A stretch of 35,826 nt of DNA from assembly GCA_964440155.1 (NCBI GenBank), contig CAYTRH010000014.1:1-35826 (forward strand), given 5' to 3'. This document shows positions 30,862-35,826 of the stretch, one piece after another. A model generated the notes under the pieces. That model worked only from the letters and a program-made list of their open reading frames with translations, was not told where the DNA came from and did not search any database. The translations under genes and the position numbers were made by a program. Within the stretch, counting starts at the first letter, position 1. Every line of letters starts with the position of its first letter. This DNA is from PFJX01 sp964440155. GTDB taxonomy: Bacteria; Pseudomonadota; Gammaproteobacteria; Burkholderiales; Thiobacillaceae.

Positions 30862-31545
30862 TCAGATCGACCGCTTGAACAGCGTGAGCCAGCTCTCGTT
30901 CATCGCCACCTCGTGCAGCACCTTCAACGAGCGCTGCTCGCCGCCCGCGACACCGACCTGATGCACCAGCGCCTTGCCCTTGGCGGCATCCACCGTCACG
31001 GTGTAGAGGTTCTTCTTGCCGGCGAGATAACGCGCGATGCTTTCGTCCTCGGTGGCGGCGCGCTGGGCCATCTTGGGCAGCCACACGCGCACGTGCAGCA
31101 GCACCGCGCCCGGATAGTCGTTGGCGGCCAACTCCTTGAGCATGGCCTTGACCAGCGCGTAGTTCTCCTCGGCCGGGGTCTGGCCGCCGAAAATCAGCGC
31201 GATGGCGTCCTGGTCGCGCAGCGCCGCGAACACCCGCGCGGCGTCCTCCGCCTTGGCCAGGCTTGCCACGTTCAGCGTACCCTCGCCCTTGGCCTTGGCC
31301 ACCACCTGGGCCCCCATGGCGCCGGTGAGGCTGGCGCAGATGCTGCTCGCATTGGTCACGATGCCGACGCGCTCGGCCTTGATCACATCGGTCAGCGCCA
31401 GCCCCATGGCCTGGCCGGTGTAGCTGCGCAGCGCGTAATGCTCGCCCAAGGTCAGCGGGGTCGGGGTGGGATTGGCCTGGGCCGCAACGGCACCGGCCAG
31501 AAGCAAAGCGCTGGTCAAAATGATCATCGAATTGCGCGGGTACAT
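30862..31545 (-). CDS. Exported protein of unknown function (alpha/beta, DsrE-like features)
   Basis: This 227-residue protein has a signal peptide (MIILTSALLLAGAVAAQA, cleavage near residue 24), so it should be periplasmic. The mature part alternates strands and helices (VGIVTNA, AQVVAKAKG, AIALIFGG, AVLLHVRVW, LYTVTVDA), an alpha/beta fold loosely like DsrE or other flavodoxin-like domains. I cannot name the family. One Cys (in SSICASL) is present. The ATG at 31545 has GAGGAG 7 bases upstream. The gene is convergent with sbtB and has an AT-rich dyad far upstream at 31664-31685. A periplasmic sulfur or anion-related role would be a guess. Confidence 0.72.
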   Translation of the reverse strand: MYPRNSMIILTSALLLAGAVAAQANPTPTPLTLGEHYALRSYTGQAMGLALTDVIKAERVGIVTNASSICASLTGAMGAQVVAKAKGEGTLNVASLAKAEDAARVFAALRDQDAIALIFGGQTPAEENYALVKAMLKELAANDYPGAVLLHVRVWLPKMAQRAATEDESIARYLAGKKNLYTVTVDAAKGKALVHQVGVAGGEQRSLKVLHEVAMNESWLTLFKRSI

Positions 31546-31848
31546 GGGAACACTCCTCTGTCGTTCAGGATTTGACTCAGGGGCGACAAGAATCTGCCGC
31601 CCCGGCCGGTGCGTGCCGCTGTGCCATGGCCGCCAGGGGCCACGTCGGCACAGGCTCGACCCGTATATTAGAATTCTTTGATATTACGGCAGCATGTCCG
31701 GAGGGCACGCACCGGACGCGGCCGATTCAACGTGGGTGCGGCGGCTGGCTGCGGAAAGCCGCTGACGGACGCTCCGGACTCGCGCCAGATCGGGGGTTGG
31801 AGCCCGACCCTCAGGGGCCGCGGCCCCGGCGACACCGGGCACGCGACA
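31546..31848. other. Intergenic region with several dyads between the periplasmic and MBL genes
   Basis: About 300 bases hold no convincing gene. They include the A/T-rich operator-like dyad at 31664-31685, a GTCCGG...CCGGAC hairpin at 31696-31717 and a perfect 14-base palindrome GGGGCCGCGGCCCC at 31814-31827. The last lies 22 bases after the minus-strand MBL stop and may stop its transcript. The region therefore combines the promoter of the leftward gene and the end of the MBL gene. Confidence 0.5.
31664..31685. promoter_or_regulatory. Second AATATCA-N8-type dyad
   Basis: On the minus strand this reads AATATCA-AAGAATTC-TAATATA, the same arm and spacer length as the dyad at 26136-26157, with 5 of 7 matches in the right arm. 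Flanking CCGTA and TACGG extend the symmetry. It is about 120-140 bases upstream of the gene starting at 31545. Shared regulation with SulP copy 3 and the LCIB-like gene is a testable inference. Confidence 0.45.
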
Positions 31849-32808
31849 CTACGGCAGCGGAATGAAATCGTACCCATCGCCGCGGCGGACGAGTGTGCCG
31901 ATACCGGCACCCGGCAGGTGATAGCCGGCCAGCAACAGGTTCTCGTTCACCACCATCTCGCTGAGCATGCGGCGCGTCAGGCGGGCGGCTTCGGGGTCCA
32001 TGTCGAACATCACCGCCCAGTCCGGGTTGCGCACGAACAACGCCGCGACGTTGGTCGTGTCGGCCCAGTACAGCAATCGGCGCGTGCCGCCCTCGACGGT
32101 GAACACGGTATGCCCCGGCGTGTGCCCATGGGCCGGCAGCGAACGCACGCCCGGCAACACTTCGCTGCCCGGCGTGAACCTGACCACCGAGTCGGCGATG
32201 GGCCCGAACACCCGCCGCGCCGCGCTGAACACGCCTTTCATGCCGTCCGGCGCGGCCGCCATGCGGGCGTCGTCCATCCACCAGTTCCACTCGGGCTCCG
32301 GCACATAGATCTTGGCGTTGGCGAACACCAGTCGACCGGCCTTGTCACGCAGGCCATTGATGTGATCGCCATGAAAATGCGAGATCACCACGGCATCGAT
32401 CGACGCCGGCGCGATGCCCGCCTGCTCCATGTTGGCCAGCAACCTGCCGGCCGTGGCGGCGCCGAACTCGCCATTGCCGGCATCGAACAGTACGCGCCGG
32501 CCGCCGACATCGGCCACCAGCGGGTTGAACGGCACCTCGACGCGGTCGACGGGAAGCCCGGCGCTGGCCAGCGCCGCCTGCACATCGGCGAGCGCGGCGT
32601 TGCGCACGAAATTGGCATCCAGCGGGCGGGCGAAGTAGCCGTCGCCGAGCATGGTGACCTGCACGGCACCCAGATCGACGCGGGTCACACCCGCGACCGG
32701 TGACGTCGTGCCCGGCGTCGCCAGGGCTGCACCGGCGAACAGGCCGGTCATGCAGGCCACGCCCAGCGCGGCGCCCAAAAACAGAAACTTCCTGCGTGTC
32801 ATGCTCAT
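31849..32808 (-). CDS. Exported metallo-beta-lactamase-fold hydrolase (Tat-type leader)
   Basis: This 319-residue MBL-fold protein has an N-terminal MTRRKFLFLGAALGVA leader with twin arginines, so export through Tat is likely. Metal ligands are visible: ISHFHGDHING (HxHxDH), the later His in HGHTPGHT, an Asp in YWADTT and a C-terminal His in LLAGYHLPG. This matches the quorum-quenching/alkylsulfatase-like branch of MBL hydrolases rather than a true beta-lactamase. The ATG at 32808 is used; ATG 32802 is two codons on. The substrate is unknown. A GC hairpin separates it from the small HMA-like gene upstream. Confidence 0.85.
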   Translation of the reverse strand: MSMTRRKFLFLGAALGVACMTGLFAGAALATPGTTSPVAGVTRVDLGAVQVTMLGDGYFARPLDANFVRNAALADVQAALASAGLPVDRVEVPFNPLVADVGGRRVLFDAGNGEFGAATAGRLLANMEQAGIAPASIDAVVISHFHGDHINGLRDKAGRLVFANAKIYVPEPEWNWWMDDARMAAAPDGMKGVFSAARRVFGPIADSVVRFTPGSEVLPGVRSLPAHGHTPGHTVFTVEGGTRRLLYWADTTNVAALFVRNPDWAVMFDMDPEAARLTRRMLSEMVVNENLLLAGYHLPGAGIGTLVRRGDGYDFIPLP

Positions 32809-32865
32809 GGCCTACCTGTCCTGTCGGGTTGGAGACGCGCGGGATTGTAGGACGAAACGCCGCAG

Positions 32866-32891
32866 CGCCGGCAACGGGGGCGTCGCCGGCG
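32866..32891. terminator. GC hairpin between the HMA-like and MBL genes
   Basis: CGCCGGC and GCCGGCG pair over 7 bases around a 12-base loop in the 130-base gap. It could end the transcript of the small gene starting at 33172. No T-tract is seen, so the call is weak. Confidence 0.3.
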
Positions 32892-32938
32892 GCTCAGGGC
32901 AACGCACCGCACCCGGAGGCACGGCGGCGATGGCGCGC

Positions 32939-33172
32939 TCAGAACCCCACCAGTTCCGCATGCACGCCGTGATTGCGCACTTGCGACAATAGTTCGCTGG
33001 CACGCATCGCCTCGGCGTCGTAGCGCACCAGGATCATGTGGCTGGCCTTGGGTGACAGGCAGCCGCTGACCACGTGCGCATGGCTGCACAGGGTGTCGGC
33101 GATGGCGCACATGCCGTATTCGGGCAGGTTTTCATCGACGTGGATCATCACGTCCGCAATGGCTGGCTTCAT
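32939..33172 (-). CDS. Small HMA-like (ferredoxin-fold) protein
   Basis: This 77-residue protein begins MKPAIADVMIHVDENLP and ends VRNHGVHAELVGF. The beta-alpha-beta-beta-alpha-beta pattern (VMIHVDE, helix, HVVSGC, SHMILVRYD, helix, VHAELVG) is that of heavy-metal-associated or ACT-size domains. The classical CxxC metal motif is absent, although Cys22, Cys29 and Cys38 are present. Similar MIHVDE...GVHAELIG proteins are common in proteobacteria, and their role is unclear. A GAGGAG precedes the ATG at 33172. It is divergent from the next MBL gene across 234 bases without a gene. Confidence 0.75.
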   Translation of the reverse strand: MKPAIADVMIHVDENLPEYGMCAIADTLCSHAHVVSGCLSPKASHMILVRYDAEAMRASELLSQVRNHGVHAELVGF

Positions 33173-33406
33173 GCTGGGCTCCTCTCGTGTTCAGGTGCGT
33201 GGCGGGCGCGGGTGACCGCCGAGCACGGGATGGCCGACAAGCGTCGGCGAAACAGCGTGTGATGCGTCTGTTATAGCAGGTGTCCGGGCTGCGGCCAGAC
33301 ACGGTGCCCACTGGTACGACTGTGCCCTTGGCCGCGTCGACTGTGGCGCCGCACAATAATGCGCGGCGCCCGCCCCCTTTCAACCCCATTCCATCCGGAG
33401 CCCCGC

Positions 33407-34327
33407 ATGCGCACCCTGCTCACCCTGTTTCTGCTGGCATTCGCCGGCAACCTGCTCGCCGCCGCCATCCCCGACCCGGACGTGATCAAGATCAATGCCC
33501 GCGTGCATGCCTTGATCGGGCCGATGGAATTCCCCAACGCGCACAACCAGGGCTACATGGTCAACAGCACGGTCATCGAGGGCGAGCGCGGCGTCATACT
33601 GATCGACACCGGGTTCAGCGACGAGATCGGCGCTCACCTCGCCCGCCATGTCGCCCGGCTGACCGACAAGCCGGTCAAGGTGATCATCAACACCCACCAT
33701 CACGGCGACCACGTGTTCGGCAATGCCGCGTTTCCGGGCGCACTGGTGATCAGTTCGGAGATGGCACGCAAGCTGCTGCTGGAAGGCGAGGCGGAGTGGC
33801 TGGCGATTCTGGAAGGCGCGGTCGGGCGCAAATTCCCCAACACGCGCGCGGTGCCGGCCACGCAGGTCTATGCCAACCAAACGCGCACGGACATCACCAT
33901 CGACGGCGTGCGTCTGACCCTGTGGGTGCCGGAAGCGGCGCACACCACCGGTGACCTGCTGGTCTGGCTGCCGGACGACCAGGTGCTGGTGGGCGGCGAC
34001 GTGCTGGTGCAGCAGGTCATGCCCAATTTCCGCGATGCCCACGTGCGCTTGTGGATCGAGACGCTGGCGCAGGTGCAGGACTTCCCGGCGCGGGTCATCA
34101 TCCCCGGGCACGGTCCGCTGATGGACCGCGACGACGCGGCGCGCATGCATGAGCGCATGGCCACGTTGTACGCCGGCGTCAAGGCGGGTTATGAAGCCGG
34201 CCTGTCCGACAGCGAGATCCGCCAGCGTCTGGACCTGTCGGCCTGGCGGCCGCTGCACCGCTTCGACGAGCAGATGGGCGGCAACATCAGCCGCGCGTAT
34301 CTGGAGATCGAGGCGGAGTCGTTCTGA
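33407..34327 (+). CDS. Periplasmic metallo-beta-lactamase-fold protein (SoxH-like)
   Basis: This 306-residue protein has a signal peptide (MRTLLTLFLLAFAGNLLAA). The MBL core has metal ligands in INTHHHGDHVFGNA, with further His residues in AAHTTGDLL and IPGHGPL and Asp in VGGDVLV. This arrangement matches SoxH and the related quinoprotein-relay metallohydrolases often linked to sulfur oxidation or periplasmic dehydrogenases. The ATG at 33407 has CGGAG 7 bases upstream. The wider frame from 33359 lacks a leader and a ribosome site. No sox structural gene lies in the window, so a thiosulfate-oxidation role is not shown. Confidence 0.85.
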   Translation: MRTLLTLFLLAFAGNLLAAAIPDPDVIKINARVHALIGPMEFPNAHNQGYMVNSTVIEGERGVILIDTGFSDEIGAHLARHVARLTDKPVKVIINTHHHGDHVFGNAAFPGALVISSEMARKLLLEGEAEWLAILEGAVGRKFPNTRAVPATQVYANQTRTDITIDGVRLTLWVPEAAHTTGDLLVWLPDDQVLVGGDVLVQQVMPNFRDAHVRLWIETLAQVQDFPARVIIPGHGPLMDRDDAARMHERMATLYAGVKAGYEAGLSDSEIRQRLDLSAWRPLHRFDEQMGGNISRAYLEIEAESF

Positions 34328-34358
34328 ATCGGCTGGCCGGCACCGTTGGCGCGGAACC

Positions 34359-35306
34359 TCAGGTCACCGCGCCGAACCAGAACGCCCCTCCCTTGTCCAG
34401 GAACTCGTCGTAACGCATGTAGTGCGAGCCGTCGCAGGAAAAGGTGAGGCTGATCATGCCGTTGAACAGGTTGATCGATGACATGCGCAAGTAGATGTTC
34501 TCGTCTGCCATGCGCAGGTCGCGCAAGTGGTCGAGGATCTCGCGCACGCGGCGACGCGGGATGAGCGCGTCGGTCGGGTAGTCCTGCGGCGGATAGACCA
34601 GACAGATGTCCGGATCGCTCAGCGCTTCCTGGTCGAGGATGCGATAGCGGTAGGGGTCGGCCAGGGTCCAGATGGTGGCCTGACTGCTGGAGAAGTGGAT
34701 CTGGCACTGGAACACGCCGCGGTGGGTGAGCAGTTCCTCCAGGATGGAAAGCGCCTGCGTCAGGTTGAGATCCATGGGACTGTCGACGCGGCATTGCTGG
34801 AACACGTTGCCGCGTATCGCCGGGTCGCCCTTGATCTGTCGCCAGTTGCCCGGCTCCTCGTACAACTCGGCGGTGACCGGCAGGTTGCGCAGGTCGAAAT
34901 CGGCGCCCAGGTAGCCGACTGCATGACCGTCGACGCGCACGATCTGCAAGGCCGTCAGCGAGGGGCGTTTCTTCAGCAGGCTGATGTAGGCATCGGACAG
35001 CAGGAAACCCCAGGCCGGCACCGCCTCCTTCATGTACGGGCGCTGCGAGCGATCGCGGCCGAAATGCTCTGGCATCAGACCGCTCTTGCCGACGTTGTCG
35101 CAGATCTGCACGCCATCGGTGTTGACGCAGTACAGAAAGGTGCAATACGGAATGCGCGGAAAGCCATGCAGCAGCACCGAATTCAGACCAGCGCGGTCCC
35201 CCCATACCGGCGCACATTCCGCAGCCAGGCGCGCGAGCGGTTCATGCAGCATCAGCGCAAGCTGTTCGCGCTGGCGATAGATGCTGTCTTTCCAGGAGTC
35301 CTGCAT
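34359..35306 (-). CDS. PDC/dCache-like sensor-domain protein without output domain
   Basis: This 315-residue protein contains a PDC-type sensor fold (about residues 55-145): YCTFLYCVNTDGVQICDNVG, then RSQRPYMKEA and VGYLGADFDLRNLP, the usual ligand-pocket strands. No transmembrane segment, signal peptide, kinase, GGDEF or methyl-accepting region is seen. The rest is alpha/beta with a DYPTDALIPRRRVREILDHL stretch. PDC domains normally face the periplasm, so a stand-alone cytoplasmic form is uncommon but known. It could bind a small organic ligand and pass the signal to another protein. The ATG at 35306 starts MQDSWKDSIYRQREQL. A 143-base gap with no gene separates it from the DUF3301 gene. Confidence 0.75.
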   Translation of the reverse strand: MQDSWKDSIYRQREQLALMLHEPLARLAAECAPVWGDRAGLNSVLLHGFPRIPYCTFLYCVNTDGVQICDNVGKSGLMPEHFGRDRSQRPYMKEAVPAWGFLLSDAYISLLKKRPSLTALQIVRVDGHAVGYLGADFDLRNLPVTAELYEEPGNWRQIKGDPAIRGNVFQQCRVDSPMDLNLTQALSILEELLTHRGVFQCQIHFSSSQATIWTLADPYRYRILDQEALSDPDICLVYPPQDYPTDALIPRRRVREILDHLRDLRMADENIYLRMSSINLFNGMISLTFSCDGSHYMRYDEFLDKGGAFWFGAVT

Positions 35307-35449
35307 GGCGGGTGGTCGATGGTCGAATGTAATCAGGCGAAGCCAAGGTTAACGTGAATCCGTTGCGTGTCGTAGCGGCGCAGGTTCCGTAAGCGTCCAC
35401 CCGAGTCGCGGACAGCAGGTCGACCGCAGCAGCGGCAGACGAGCCGCGA

Positions 35450-35749
35450 TCATGACAGCAGGTCGGCCGACAGCACGTGCGCACCCAGCAGGTACACGCG
35501 CCCCGGCTGGCGGTCGTCACCCTGTAACGAGTATTCGAATGCGAACTCCCGGTACAGGCGCGCCCGCTGCATGCCGTCGCGGCGCAAGGCCATGCGCCGC
35601 AACGCCACGGATTCGTCGAGAAACTGCACGTTGGCGCGCTCGCAGGCCAGGCGGGCGGCGCGCACCGCCAGCTCACGCTTCTGCAGACTATCCCACCAGA
35701 ACCAGCCCAGCGCGGCGAATACCAGCAGTAGCACCCCCTCGGGGCTCAT
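35450..35749 (-). CDS. DUF3301 membrane-anchored protein
   Basis: This 99-residue protein has an N-terminal membrane anchor (SPEGVLLLVFAALGWFWWDSL) followed by a DUF3301-like body: KRELAVRAARLACERANVQFLDESVALRRMALRRDG, then LYREFAFEYSLQGDDRQPGRVYLLG. DUF3301 is a small gammaproteobacterial family of unknown function. The start ATG at 35749 overlaps the end of an upstream frame in an ATGA, a sign of coupling. The family is mostly found in gammaproteobacteria, which gives modest taxonomic support. Confidence 0.8.
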   Translation of the reverse strand: MSPEGVLLLVFAALGWFWWDSLQKRELAVRAARLACERANVQFLDESVALRRMALRRDGMQRARLYREFAFEYSLQGDDRQPGRVYLLGAHVLSADLLS

Positions 35750-35826
35750 GATGCCGGCGGCTCGGTAGCCCGACGCGGCGGCAACAGCAGCGCGCACACC
35801 GGCTCGCGCTGCCGGCGCGGCGGGCG
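35746..35826 (-). CDS. C-terminal end of a gene entering from the right edge
   Basis: On the minus strand an open frame runs from the window edge to a TGA at 35746-35748, giving a 26-residue Arg/Pro-rich tail ending RRATEPPAS. Its stop overlaps the ATG of the DUF3301 gene (ATGA), the same coupling seen elsewhere in the window. Too little is present to name the protein; the frame could also be chance in GC-rich DNA. Confidence 0.4.
   Translation of the reverse strand, partial: RPPRRQREPVCALLLPPRRATEPPAS

Overview
The window reads as chromosomal DNA of a G+C-rich, autotrophic, sulfur-oxidiser-like proteobacterium. The evidence is an alpha-carboxysome operon tail, CbbQ/CbbO Rubisco activase genes, a CbbR-type LysR regulator and a dense set of inorganic-carbon (DIC) uptake genes. 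Genes are tightly packed in both directions. I see no rRNA, tRNA, CRISPR array, transposase or phage gene. The species cannot be fixed from the sequence; relatives of Halothiobacillus, Acidithiobacillus, Thioalkalivibrio or Acidihalobacter would fit.

Layout: (1) 1-5203, plus strand: the end of a CsoS1 shell gene, bacterioferritin, an acRAF-like Rubisco assembly factor, McdA and McdB (carboxysome positioning), CbbQ and CbbO. (2) 5211-7903, minus: a SulP transporter and a universal-stress-like protein, behind a strong sigma-54 promoter. (3) 8080-10886, plus: a sensor kinase and an NtrC-type sigma-54 activator, divergent from (2). (4) 10935-18120, minus: a six-gene Hyf/complex-I-like membrane complex (B, C, E, F, G, I) whose large subunit has lost all four [NiFe] cysteines. 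(5) 18301-20614: an iterated operator, a small ribbon-helix-helix regulator and an SLC13/TrkA-C transporter. (6) 20635-22653, minus: a TerB/DUF697 protein and CbbR. (7) 22780-30752: a second SulP, an LCIB-type carbonic anhydrase (minus), a third SulP, a trypsin-like protease, a small unknown gene, SbtA and its PII-like partner SbtB. (8) 30862-35826: a periplasmic unknown, two metallo-beta-lactamase-fold proteins, a small HMA-like protein, a PDC-sensor protein, a DUF3301 protein and a gene running off the edge.

Taken together, the first 31 kb look like a CO2-concentrating super-locus: Rubisco maintenance and carboxysome positioning, three SulP anion transporters, SbtA/SbtB, an LCIB-type carbonic anhydrase and a proton-pumping-type complex that may energise DIC uptake. 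At least three separate controls are visible: sigma-54/NtrC for the first SulP, ribbon-helix-helix iterons at the Hyf-like operon, and CbbR with a palindrome at the second SulP. A fourth operator class, AATATCA-N8-TRATATW, occurs between the LCIB-like gene and the third SulP and again near 31.67 kb. The most unusual points are the Hyf-like complex without a [NiFe] site inside a carbon-concentrating locus, and three SulP paralogues that share a large insertion between TM7 and TM8.
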